Assembly (NCBI GenBank): GCA_015680905.1
Contig: CM027377.1
Coordinates: 37,906,501-37,970,500, forward strand
Length of the DNA stretch: 64,000 bases
DNA from: Coptis chinensis
Lineage: Eukaryota; Streptophyta; Magnoliopsida; Ranunculales; Ranunculaceae
Direction: 5' to 3'
The notes under the pieces were generated by a model. The model was not told the origin of the DNA and made no database searches. It was given only the letters and a program-made list of their open reading frames with translations. Made by a program: the position numbers and the translations under genes. Positions 22,465 to 33,922 of the stretch are shown one piece after another. Positions within the stretch are counted from its first letter, which is position 1. Each line of letters opens with the position of its first letter.

Positions 22465-23964
22465 TCATATCACTTGTTGCTTCAAAGGTTGATTAGATCT
22501 TGTACATGAGTAAGTTTTATGCTTGCTATAAACTAATAGCTTAAACAGCTGAGGATCAATCCATAAAAACATATAAAAGCATACACCCCCAAACAGAATA
22601 AGATGATGTATGTGAAGTGTAATATGCAGAATGATAAAAGAAAACTTATGTAACTCATCATGGAACTTATGCAATAACCCGTCATAGTTGAATTGTCCAA
22701 AAGTGTGAGAGGTTGGTAATAGATGTCCTTCATGAGGCTCAAATGATGTGGAATAAGACATACCAGGTTTCTCGACTACTGAATTAATGGACTTTTGAGT
22801 TTGTATGTTGGGTAAAGTCTCTTTACTAGGAAGGTTTAGAAACTTATTAATGATCTCAAAGGCAATTGGCTTAAGTGCAAATTTGAGGTTTCTTTGAAAT
22901 GGTTTTGTGGTGCAGTCCTCAGAAATTGGTGGATTTTTGATGAATGGAGGATGGATTTCAAGAGATGTTAAATTGGGATGGTGATGGTTGGGTGGTGGCT
23001 CTTCACATGATCTCGAGGACTCAGAGAATTTTTCATCTAGTTTTGGCGTTTCCACAAGATTGTGGTTCATATCTGCAATAGTAAGGATGTCACAAATTTT
23101 TTCCATCGATAAGTCTTTAACAACCAAATTAAATTGAAATCCACTTTCTACCATAGATTTTACTCCCTTTTTTACAAGCACTTCATTTTCTTTGTCTTCT
23201 CTGCGTAGATCTTCATAAATTTTATCGATGCCATTTTCCAAATGTGTCGAGTCCAATACATGCTCTTGAGTTTCTTCTGCCGGAGTTTTCTCATTTATGG
23301 GTGATGATGCATTAAGACATATGAGAGAAATTGTGACTTTGGGCATATAGTCATCGTCATAATATTTGGAATTCTCACTATAGTCAAGTAGAGGTTGATG
23401 GGAATTTGATTGGTCATGAGTATTAGGATGGGCTTTGGCAAGTAGATTTGTTATAGTAACACCTTGTTTCCTTTTTCGGTTGGGTTCTAGACTGGTAGGA
23501 AGAATATTAGTCTCAGATGTGGCATTATTTGAATCGAATTGGAGAAAACATAAGGTAGTTGCTATTTGTTGAGTTAGTATTGTTTGCTTGGCCATTTCCT
23601 GGTAAAGTTAGTATGTGATAGATGGTGGAGTGAGATATGAATTTGATATGGATGGTAATGGGAATGGTAATGGGTTTTGGGTGACACCGTACTCTAATTA
23701 ACCAGGTGGATATATGAATGGTGGTTGACTATTTATGGTGGAACTCTATGAATTGTCGACATAACTAGAAAACTCGTGAGTGTATAGGGTACTAGGGAAG
23801 TTTGAAAATTGAGGTTCATAATTATAAGGATTTCCCATAGTGGACTCGAATTCGGTATATGATGGACAATGGAATAACCAGTGGTAAGGACTACCACAAA
23901 AAGAACAAGGTTTTGGGTATGCATAGTAATTCCATGATGGTTGCGATGCATATTGATAAGACAT
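22465..23964 (-). pseudogene. gag-like ORF with CCHC knuckle, first tandem copy
   Basis: The ATG at 23964 opens a 72-codon frame with the knuckle CSFCGSPYHWLFHC. A stop follows near 23746, then a long frame of 376 codons (23595-22465) starting MAKQTILTQQIATTLCFLQF. The long frame is acidic in the middle (DKIYEDLRREDKENEVL) and histidine- and proline-rich further on (PPPNHHHPNL). No enzyme motif is visible. I take it as the structural protein of a non-autonomous element, an inference from the knuckle, the LTR and the lack of pol. It is the better preserved of the two copies. Confidence 0.65.
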
Positions 23965-25085
23965 GAATGCTTAATCAATGATGATACACAAACGGTAGAA
24001 AATTATTTTTTTGGATTTTTGAAAATATTTGCTTGGTCTGCTTTACTACACAGCTCAGAAGAGTAAGCAGTCACTTCACCAAGTGGTGTGCTACCAAGAA
24101 TCTCACTCACGTTGAATCTGGTGGAGGGTAGTGAGGAAGGTAGTTTGTCCACCGAAATCTAGTAACTGATTACTTTAAATCTTCGAGGTTATATTTTTAT
24201 CATTTTCTAGAAGATCGTGACTACTTTAGGCTCTAGTTTATTGGTTTTAATTTGTTTGTTTGGTTTAGGGCTTCAAGAATCAAACAACGTCCGATTTATC
24301 TACATTGGGGAATGATTTTCCAATGGTTGTTATGTGGCTCAGGTTCAGCCTTATGCGTGAATGTAAATTGCAGTGCGGAAATTAAAATTCAAACAATCAT
24401 GTAAGCATGCTTGAACACACAAGGTATCCTCTTACATGGGCTTCGAGGAGGTTTAGAATTTACCTCTCAAGCCGTGCTTACACGCTGCTTAAGGAGAAGG
24501 CGGCGTTGGTTGGCGGGTGATCTGAGAATCAGGCCCAACCGTTCAAGCATTCCCTATTTTAGGTTACAAAAAAAATCCACTTAGAAAGCCCACAATCCGG
24601 ATTTTTGATAATTAAACAACTTTGCCTTCAAGGACCCAAAACATAAAAGGTAAACTAACATTAATACTAAGACTAATAGATTAACTAAATTAGATAGATT
24701 ACCTAGATTAACTAGAGCTAAACGTAATTAGAGTGTTGATTATCATGTTGATTCAAAGTGCACGAGCGTATGATTCACGACTCGCCTAGCACACTCAAAC
24801 TTCCTAAGGCAATGAAAACTCGAACTCTTGGTAAGTTGCACAACTTCAACCAAGTGTTCCACTCCCAAGGCAATGATTCACAATTTTTTTTTTCTTTTTA
24901 TCTCTATCTATTCAAAGTCCACTGATTTATACTACTCTATTATAAAATCCGAGTTTCATAGTACAACTACACACCGAAAATAAATGAGCTGTGAAAAAAC
25001 GAACAACACTGTGCTGAGGTGGTTGGGCGGTCGCACTCCGGCAAGGGTAAGGTCGCGCGCGGTCGCCCGGTCGGTTCCTGATGTT
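23965..25085 (-). mobile_element. 5' leader of the minus-strand element with duplicated ORFs
   Basis: It is homologous to the element A leader at 8171-9115. In minus orientation it runs into the ATG at 23964. The homology to element A stops near 25085, about where the LINE begins, and the expected primer site and 5' LTR are missing. Confidence 0.7.
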
Positions 25086-25160
25086 AATACCAAAACCAAA
25101 GCTCTTCTCTTGATTAAATTCCCTAAGTTGGGCCAACAATATTAGGATTACGAAATCCTA

Positions 25161-26165
25161 ATGACAATGGGTAAACCTATCGGTTACCTAATTGGAGTGG
25201 ATAAGCACACTCTAGAAAGAAACTTTGGTTTCTATGCTAGTGTGCTTGTTGATGTCGATATCTCTAAATCTATCCCAAATCAGATATGGGTGGAAGAGGA
25301 GGAAGGAATTTCCTTTGTGCAAGACATTGAAGTAATAAAAATGCCAAAGTACTGTGGATACTGCAAGTCAGTGGGTCATCTGGTAGCAGAATGTAGGGTG
25401 CTCCAGAAGAACACAAGAATGGAAGAAACCACAAAGGAAGCTGCTATTCCAGAACTAACTCCTGAAGCAAGGAAACCTAAAAATAAGAGAAAGAGAAACA
25501 AGAATAAGCAAAATACAGGAACAAGTGGTACTAAGGACCCAAATGGTGATTACATCTCTACTCCTCCAATAGCTACTCAAAACTGCTCTGGAATTCTAAC
25601 TACTATTGATGTAGAGACTGTAAATACGCAGGAGAATGTTACAGTAAATAATGAGAATAATGTTGGGGAACAAGTCTTGCAAGAGGCTCAAGCAACTCAC
25701 ATGACTGGTGAGTCTGCTCGAGGTATTAAACAGAATGAGGTCGAGGTTGAGACTGGGACTGGTATGGCTGTACATATCATGGAGCAAGTACTGTAAGAGG
25801 ATCTGGCAACTCACATGGCTAGTGAGTATGCTCGAGGTATAGATCAAAATGAGGTAGATGGTGAGACTGGGACTGGCTTGGATGTGACTCAGACTTAAGA
25901 AAGAAATGAGACTCTCTTAGTTGATGAAACTAGGGCGATATCTTCTGGCATGATAACCTCTTCAGCTTTGGCTGTTTTTGAAGCAGCAAAGGAAAAGGAG
26001 GCCACCATCTATGATCCAGTAGTAGATGACCTTGTCACTCCTAATAGGTTTCGGGTCCTTGAGGAAGCTGATAACTTGTTAAATGGGAAGTGGGCGGATC
26101 AGGTGGAACATGATAGGGGACAAGTCATAACAAAGAAGGGATATAAGCCTATGTGGCAGGTGTAG
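25161..26165 (+). pseudogene. LINE ORF1 (DUF4283 remnant plus CCHC knuckle)
   Basis: An ATG-led frame of 211 codons with GKPIGYLIGVDKHTLERNFG and FYASVLVDVDISKSIPNQIW, then CGYCKSVGHLVAEC, a C-x2-C-x4-H-x4-C knuckle. This is the plant LINE ORF1 pattern (end of DUF4283 plus zf-CCHC_4), an RNA-binding chaperone for the element RNA. After a TAA at 25794 the frame resumes to 26165 with VVDDLVTPNRFRVL, also typical of ORF1 ends. A direct repeat of about 100 bp, the block around EQVL(Q)E(A/D)..ATHMT(G/A)SE(S/Y)ARGI, occurs at 25664-25745 and 25782-25845. The N-terminal half is missing. Confidence 0.8.
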
Positions 26166-26199
26166 AACTTGTCTGCACTGAGTACAAGGGCGAAGGTTA

Positions 26200-27190
26200 A
26201 CTCCTCCAATCGTAAATGAATACACTGTATTAGAATGCGCGGGGAGTAAAATGGCAGGAACCTTGGTACCATATTGAGGAGCTTGTCTTAACTCATAACC
26301 CCGAGTTTCTATGTATAGTAGAACCTCTTATTAAGCCACCTAATGCTCTGCTACCAGTGTTAAGTAGACATAGCTTTAGTGCGAATATATTACATAATAA
26401 TACCCCTCACAAGGTAGGCAACCTATGGATTTTTTGGAAGGATGGACTGACCCCTACCCTTGTTAGTCTTTCACAGCAGCAGATTACAATTAAAGTTAAG
26501 AACTCCCTTATGACTTTTGTGCATGCAAGTAGTTCTTATGGCATTCGTAGAGAGCTTTGGCAGGAGCTTTCCCTGTTGAGTCAAAGCAACCAAGCTTGGG
26601 CAGTAATAGGAGACTTTAATATTATTACTTCAGTAGCTGAAAAAAAAAAAAAAGGGGGTGGCACTCCTTGTTTAGTGGCTATGGATGATTTTAACCATTT
26701 TATCCACTCGAATGCTCTCATTGACTCCACCACCTTGGGGTTTAAATACTCTTTGGCTATGGATGATTTTGAAGCATTCTTTTACTACCCAGAGTAAAAG
26801 AATGCTTCAAAAGATAGATAGAATGTTGGTAAATCAAGTATGGTTGCAAGGTAATGTTAGATGGAGGAGCAAAATTCTCAAAAGAAAGATTTCATACCAT
26901 AGTCCAATTGTCGGCTGGAACACTCTCATCCCCAAGCCTGACAACATCCCATTTTGGTTTCTAAAGGCCTGGATTCATCATGACACTCTTAAGGATGTGG
27001 TAGAAGCAAACTGGAATGAGCCTCTTTATGATGTGCCTATTAGAAAAGTGGTAAAAAAACTTAAAAGGCTCAAGCAAAAACTGAAAAGTTGGAGCTTCGA
27101 AATCTTTGGTAATCATGATCAGCATCTTAAGTGCCTCGAAGAAGAAATGGATCAGATTCTAAAGGATTAGGAGAATGACCAACATGTTCC
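26200..27190 (+). pseudogene. LINE ORF2 endonuclease domain
   Basis: Frames across this region give FLCIVEP, HASSSYGIRRELWQEL and VIGDFNIIT, the expected landmarks of an APE-type endonuclease (GDFN at about 26618-26629). Then come MLQKIDRMLVNQVWLQ and KPFWFLKAW-like segments that link to the RT. The frame changes at 26650, where a run of 13 A residues is followed by five G residues, and near 26790. The endonuclease would nick the target DNA. Here it cannot be made intact. Confidence 0.8.
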
Positions 27191-27256
27191 ACCTTACAAC
27201 AAAGGGAATTTGATAAGGCTTATGAAATTGAAGAGGTTACAAATGTTATCACTACC

Positions 27257-28797
27257 ATGGCCAAGGAGAAATCCAGAGTATCAGATGCTTTGGAGGGGGA
27301 AAGAAATTCAGCCTACTTCCATGACACCATCAAAATGTGCCTGACAAAAGCACAAATCACTGAAATAAAGAACAAGGAAGGTGACTTACTTAAACAACAA
27401 GACCAGATTAAGGGGTACATTGTTGAGGCCTACAAGGAAAAATACAAGCATCAAACAGTTGAGATGGATAGTACTCTTATGAATCTGATCCCGAATTTGG
27501 TTATAGTGGAGGATAATGCAACACTTTCAGCCATGCCAACTATAGATGAGGTCAGAGATGCATTGTTCTCAATGGATTCAAATAGTGCTCCTGGACCAGA
27601 TGGCTTCCAAGGAATATTCTATCATACCTTTTGGAGCATCATTAGACAGGATGTAAATTAGATTGTTATATCTTTTTTTAGAGATAATTGCTCTCTCAAA
27701 AGGCATGAATTATAGCTTTCTAGTTCTAGTGCTTAAAGTCACAAATGCTATTGATGTAAATCATTTTAGACCTATATGCCTAAGTAATTTATTATTCAAG
27801 ATTGATATTACTAAGATCATTTCTTTGAGAATTAAATCCATAGTGAGCAAGATCATTAGCGGAGAACAACTAGTTTTATTCAAGGCAGAACAGGCACAGT
27901 GGGCATTACTCTTGTCTCGGAAATGGTCAATAAATTGGACAAGAAGACCAAAGGCGGAAATATAGGCATCAATCTTGACATTACTTAAGCTTTTGACTCT
28001 CTCAGTTGGGAGTTCTTGATTGAAGCGCTTAGAAGGTTTGGGTTCTGCAACCAATGGTGCTCCTGGATATCCACTCTTCTCAAAAGTGTTAACATCTCTG
28101 TTATGATCAATGGTGGACCATGTGGGTTCTTCGAGGCTGGTAGAGGTCTAAGGCAAGGGGATCCTCTCTCCCCTATCCTCTTTGACATAGCGGAAGATGT
28201 CCTAAGCAGAGAATAAACTGGTTGTTTCATTTTGGCAAGATAAAGCATATGACAGCAACTGGAAAGTGCCCTAGCTCCACTCACATTTTGTTTGCAGATG
28301 ATATTTTTATATTTGCGAATAGTGACATTCGGGGACTTCGGCACCTTAAAAACTTGCTTAATGTCTACGAGCAGTTTGCAGGTCACTATTTCAACCCTAC
28401 CAAAAGCAAGTTGTTCCTAGGAGCTATGAATAAAGGCAAGAAAGCAAGAGTAGTTGAACTTTTTGACTTCTCTGAAGGTTCTCTCCCTGAGAAATACTTG
28501 GGTGCTCCAATCTTTAAGGGGAGAGTAACTCGAGCAAGTATTCAGATATTGGTGGATAAAGTGAAAAGAAAAGTTAGTGGATGGGCAGGTAGAATGCTTT
28601 CTTTCCAAGGAAGAGTTGTTATTGCTCAATCAATTCTTAACAGCCTCCCAGTGTACAACATGTCAGTATACAAATGGCCTTTGCAGTGTATCAAAGAATG
28701 CAAAGTAGCAATTAGGAACTTTGTATGGTTGGGTGACCCCATAGTAAAGAAAGGCATCACCCTTAAATGGGAAAAGGTATGCAAACCTTTAACGTAA
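27257..28797 (+). pseudogene. LINE ORF2 reverse transcriptase domain
   Basis: RT landmarks are in order: NSAPGPDGFQGIFYHTFW (about 27577-27630), FRPICLSNLLFKI (27760), GLRQGDPLSPILFD (28146-28187), the catalytic FADD (28291-28302, the usual (F/Y)ADD box) and EKYLGAPIF (28490). Stops and frame changes fall at 27659, about 27963 and about 28214. The segment SGWAGRMLSFQGRVVIAQSI and later residues are the thumb region of plant LINE RTs. Confidence 0.88.
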
Positions 28798-29165
28798 GGG
28801 GAGCTAGCTAGGACTCAGGAAACTTCAAGAGCTGAATCTAGCCCTACTCATGAAACATTGCTTGGACTTTTCTTGTTGGAAAATATGAATGGAGCTCATA
28901 TATGCATGCTAAGTTCACCATGGCCTCAGGAGAGTGGATAACTTACTTCAAAAAATCATCTGTCTGGCCTGGAATTAGATGGGCTCTTAGAGAAATGACA
29001 CCTAATCTGGGGTGGATAGTGGGTCAGGGAAAGAGTATTTGATTGTGGCAAGATGATTGGGTAGGCACTACTCTAGTAGATTAAGTTCATGGGATCAGCT
29101 GGAAGACTCTTAAAGCTAAGGTATCGGACATCATTACAGAGAGAAACTAGAATATTCCAATCCAA

Positions 29166-29759
29166 GTGCAGCAAGTCTTTGGAAGAGTCGGCATCGACCT
29201 AAACTTCATGCAGCTACCTACTGGAGATAATGAGGATACTAGAATATGGAGACCTACGAAAGATGGAAGATTCACAATCAAAGAAGCATTTGAGGCTTTG
29301 GGGAGCAAGGAACAAGCTGTGGGGTGGCACAACTGGGTATGGAACAAATACTTGCATCCTAAAACTACAAGTACCGTTTGGAAACTTATACAAAAGGTAG
29401 TCCCTACTGATGACAAGGTCAGAAAGAAAGAAATTTGCATGGTATCGAGATGTAGACTTAGCAAAAATGCTGAGGAGACAGTAAGCCACATGTTCTGGGA
29501 ATGTACCATTTCAAAGGAGTTATGGGTTGGCTCTTTGATGTGCATAAGGTGTAACCAACTCTCAGCCTACAAGGCATCCTTACTGCCCCCCAAATCCCTT
29601 AGCCATATCAGAAAAGAGATGTGGAACTCTGCTACTGCACACATTATGTCCCAGATATGGAAGACGAGGAATCGCATTTACTTCGAGGACATGAAGTTGA
29701 ACTATGCTCACATCAAGAATGAAGTCATGAAAGGGGGCAGCTACAAGGTACATGTTTAA
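29166..29759 (+). pseudogene. LINE zf-RVT domain
   Basis: A 197-codon frame contains ETVSHMFWECTISKELW, the H-x3-x-C zinc-binding end of the zf-RVT domain, preceded by GWHNWVWNKYLHPKTTSTVW. It follows the RT after a poorly readable stretch (28800-29165) with several stops. Confidence 0.8.
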
Positions 29760-30300
29760 CACACCTGATGACTTGGAAGTTCTTCACTATTTTAACATCA
29801 AAGGGAAACCATGTCAAAACTGCATACAAGAGGTTAGTTGGATACTTCCCGATAATGGAATTGTTAAAGCAAACACTGATGGCTCCTCCATCGGTAATCT
29901 AGGGATTGGTGGTGCTGGATTTATCTTTAGGGATCATGCTGCCTAAGTTATAGGAGTCCAAGCATATGGCCTAAGGGTCAGCACTAATTTTGACGCGGAG
30001 TGCTTTGCAGTTGTATTGGCAGCGGAATTAGAAGTGCTCAATGGTTGGTTGCATTTATGGATTGAAAATGACTCGACTGCAGCAATGCCTTGGGTTCTTA
30101 AAGCTCGTTGGCTACGAGCAACCCAAAAACTTGTTCATTGGAGAATAACACACATCTACCGTGAGGCAAATTTTGGAGTTGATGCTGTTGCGAAGAGAGG
30201 TTCATCCATGAACCAGGGAGAGGGTCTTTGGAGCCCGACCAAACCAAGTTATATTAAGACTTTAGAAAGCTATTACAGGTTTTATTATCATTTTAACTAG
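29752..30300 (+). pseudogene. LINE RNase H domain
   Basis: NGIVKANTDGSSIGN begins the domain, with the first catalytic D in the NTDGS box. AECFAVVLAAELEVL supplies the expected E, and ITHIYREANFGVDAVAKRG the final REAN...D block. A stop (TAA, 29944-29946) splits it. Plant L1 elements of this clade carry a C-terminal RNase H. The A tail follows about 95 bases later. Confidence 0.85.
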
Positions 30301-30404
30301 GACTGGATGTTTTTACCATGTCATAATATAATTCTAACCTCTCTCCACTCGATGTAACATTCTTTTTTATAAGTAATAATATATCCCTACTTGCGTGCAA
30401 AAAA

Positions 30405-31523
30405 AAAATTACAAGCTTAAACATACATAGAAAGTTAGACATTATTCTGACACGAAGTCCACCATCTCTGCCCGAAATGATCCTTGTAAGCATCTTGCTC
30501 CTTCGATGTTGTTTGTGTTGTATCTCAATCTTTTATCTACCTGATCCGAGTATGTAATCATTAGAAATTTCATAGTTAATCAAAGATCTCTATTTGTTTC
30601 AATCTAATAAGCCCAAACTCTAGCCTTTTTAAAATTAACTTGCTATCTCTAGTTCGTACATTAAATCAGAAATGTCCAAAGCTCTACCCAAAAACCAAAA
30701 CTTCACCACATCTTCTTTCGTCAAAACTATTAGAAACTGAATTGACATACAAACAGTCTACAATTGAAAGAATCATTTTAAAACCAAACATCTTCTAAAC
30801 ACCAATTTGTATCAACTCATGGTATAAGAGAGTTCACAGCCACAGTACATTCACTACTCATCGAATGAAAAATGAGTTCTCAAGACCCATCAATCTTCAT
30901 CTCTATTCGAAGAGAATGATTGTTAAAAGTACAACCATTGTTTGATTTATAATGTTGCTTCAAACCAATTAGCATTGGATCAAGTCCCAAACTTAGCTTC
31001 CTAGTTCTCAAACCTGACCCCTAACCTTCTTAATTCAATGCTTCAAGAAAAAACACAAGAAGCTCAACATTTCATCATAACACAATCTCTTCAAAACTTC
31101 CATGAAAAGTGGGTAAATCAACATATCTCTCAACACAAGAGCTATGAGAAACTATTTCTGCTCTCCCAAACACTACGAGGTAACACCATTGGAGGAGGTT
31201 TAAAGGGTTATAGATCTGAAATTTATCTCATTGGCCAAAACCATGTCGAAAATGGTTTGGGCAGACCAAGTAAAGGCATGGAATTCCAACTTGAATGACA
31301 GCAATAATTGAAGGCAAAGGTTGAACATTTTCCTTACCCACATAATTGCCACCCCATCCAACAACCAGATTGAGTCCATGGTGGGAGCTTTCTCTCCGAG
31401 TGCCTCTTGTACTTTTCTCTCAGTGCACCTCCTTTTCATTTCCTTGTGATGAAGTGTATGAAGTTTTTATTGGCGAAGGAAGTCCGCAGTAGCAAGAATA
31501 TTGGGACGAACTCACTAACTATT
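30405..31523. other. no recognisable feature
   Basis: AT-rich DNA between the LINE tail and the Harbinger end. The open frame at 31038-31298 (plus, MLQEKTQEAQHF...) has no recognised domain or neighbouring exon and I do not call it a gene. Confidence 0.5.
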
Positions 31524-31850
31524 GGGTTATTTGTTTTTTTGGTTTAAGTTATAAGAGGGTATTACAAATTGGTTTGTTTTTCATTTTAAGTTCATCTTAT
31601 AAGCACTTATAAAAAAAAAAAGCAAAAACAAACACATAACATCTTATAGATGGTAATTTGACAAATATAACCCTATTTTACATACCATTATATAACTTCT
31701 ACTTCCAGTCATTATTCAACAAAATGATTTTCTTCTGCGCCTAGTTTCATAGCACCAATTCACATACAAGCAACATTTCAAAATAGAAATCCTCTTATAC
31801 ATTACGTTTAAATCCAAATAGAAATACAAATACATCATAAAAAACAGTTT

Positions 31851-33198
31851 TGATATCCTAATAAAACTCATTCCTTATTATCCTTCTTATCTACATCATT
31901 GATCTTGATCATTCTAAAAACAGTGTTTTGCTACTACTATTCTTATGCTATCAATACTTAAATCTAATCTATTCTCATAACACAATCTATAGCATAGATG
32001 AGTCATGAGGTCGTTCCACTCTTGCTTCTCAAACACTTAATGAATAAACATGAAATATTAATAACTAGATGATGAGAGTAACATATGGGTGCTGGAAAAT
32101 AGTAAATTTACTTGCTTGAAACAGTAATTGAAACTATGCTATGAAGATAATAGATAAGGGTAATCCACTACGTAATTCAAATAACTATTAATCAAGTTAT
32201 TGAATTAGTTTGTTGATCCCTAGCAAACCTATGATTATCTTTAATCATAGTTTTACTAGCATGAGACATTATCATCTTCACAAATCTCTTTGGTGGGGAT
32301 TCTAACCTCTAGTTCAATGTTATGAGTTTTATCTTTAAAATCTCACAACACTAAACTTGAAGTTCTAATTACAAAACCATAACTATGATTAATTAGTCAT
32401 CATCCTCACGTGGCTTCATAAACCCCCTCTATTTGAGGGTTTAGCCTTTTGTCATCGAATTGAAACTACTTAAACAATGAAAGAAAAATGTAATAATAAA
32501 GAACTTGAATTGAATTGAAAAACTAAAGCTTTATTGATGGTTTAATGGTGGCTATATATACTACAAACTAATTAACTAGACCTAAACTATCTTATTCTAA
32601 ACTAGGGTCTAATGTTCTTTTTGAAGGCTAGCCATAATCTTCTTTATATATAAGAAGATTATATTACATTTTCGTGCATAGACCTAGAAGGGGGACTTTG
32701 GGCCTCTAATGTGAGCCTAATGTCCATTAGGTTAAGTCTAAAGGAGCAAATGTTGCTGGAAATTACTTTAGTATCTTTTTCGTCCATGTTTATAGTTCTG
32801 ATTGGGGCCTAAAAGAGCAAATGTTGCTGGGTCTATTGAAAAACTTATTATGAGCTGGCCGTTTTGACATACAGTAGGCCCAATTCTGAGGCCCAAGTCC
32901 AAAGATACGCCATTTTGAAGTTCTGATGGTTTTTTGTCATTTTTCTACCTGAATTGACTTTGACTGGGCTTGAAAATGCTTTTTCTTCTTGATTCTTGGG
33001 CTTTAAATATAGAACTCTCTCACCAATCATCTTGACTCGTTTTTCATGCAAAAATGGTTTCTTTAAGCACATAATCTGCTTCAATACCTAAAATATACAA
33101 AAATACGTAAACAGTACTAACTCTCATTTATTATAAACATAATTGGCCTAAATGTAATACTATTAAGGGGTTAAAACTACAGTTTTGGGTGCTTATTA
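31851..33198 (-). mobile_element. LTR F, type-1 LTR, probably solo
   Basis: It is homologous to LTR D and E on the minus strand: (T)AATAAGCACCCAAAACTGTA at its start, the region with AGGGTTTAGCC and GGTCGTTCCACTC at the other end. No primer site or polypurine tract is next to it, and the left edge is approximate. No target duplication is detectable, so it is old. Its first bases supply the stop codon of the GRF ORF on the same strand. Confidence 0.65.
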
Positions 33199-33648
33199 GA
33201 TTCCAAGTTCATCCATCTTCTTCAAGAAAGCCGCACAAACACCATTTGTTATAGCTTGTTTCATCTCAACAAATGTGCGCAATTTGGCAAGCTTTTCTAG
33301 TTCACTAGAATCATTTTTTGTTACAGCAGACATAGAGCTTGTGCCACTCATCTCCCCAAACCATTAGAAGAATCCACATCCTGCAAATCCTTCATTAGTC
33401 GATTGTGGGCAACGATAGAATTTTCTATTAGGGTTTCTTGGGGTATGCGAGGTTCTTATCTTACAAATTCCCTCATTACAAGGACACATTTTCACTTCAT
33501 CTACCCATTGCCAAAGTCCACACCCTTTAGCACCCTTTGGACATGTAAGGTATGCTCTCCTAGGGTTCTCTGAGGTCTTCGATACCTTAGTCTTACATGT
33601 ACCCCCACCACAGATGCAAAGAACATCTTTATCTCCCTTTGATGCCAT
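33196..33648 (-). pseudogene. tandem GRF zinc-finger protein, premature stop, cut by LTR F
   Basis: The ATG at 33648 opens MASKGDKDVLCICGGGTCK. Two GRF-type zinc fingers follow: C-x-C-x4-C...RRAYLTCPK...CGLWQWVDE and CPCNEGICK...NRKFYRCPQ...GCGFF. The second should end in a FFKWF-like strand, but the K codon is a TAA (33364-33366). The frame then continues WFGEMSGTSSM to KKMDELGI, with a short helical tail. GRF fingers bind single-stranded nucleic acid or act as adaptors. In plants they occur both in host proteins and next to transposons. It lies downstream of the transposase on the same strand, inside the presumed Harbinger borders, and whether it belongs to the element is open. The last codon is followed by a TAA formed by the edge of LTR F. 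Confidence 0.65.
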
Positions 33649-33922
33649 CTTACCTGCTTATAAATATCGACAATAATTTCAAATAAAGTCATATCTCATG
33701 ACAATCAACCTGTTTATATGTCATAATATAATAAACTCAAACACCAAGCAAAAAAGTCTAAACATTCTCATAACATCGATATGTCAAAAAACAAGAGTTT
33801 ACAAGTAATAAATATAGCAAATAAAACATGAGTTTATAAAAGTTAAACATTATAAAACACGACTAACAAGAACATCACTCGGGATTATTAGGCCTTGCAA
33901 TAAGGATATCTGCAATTTGAGA

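Larger units (their letters stand above)
25090..30404 (+). mobile_element. L1-type LINE (non-LTR retrotransposon), decayed
   Basis: ORF1 with a CCHC knuckle, an endonuclease, a reverse transcriptase, a zf-RVT domain and an RNase H follow in order, ending in an A10 tail (30395-30404). All coding parts carry stops and frameshifts. The 5' end is truncated, because ORF1 begins inside its DUF4283 domain. I could not identify a target duplication: the bases after the tail do not recur near 25.1 kb. The insertion lies at the point where the leader homology of the LTR element ends. Confidence 0.9.

Noticed and set aside
30360..30440. Target duplication for the large LINE
   Set aside because: The bases after the A tail (TTACAAGCTTAAAC) have no matching copy near 25.1 kb.
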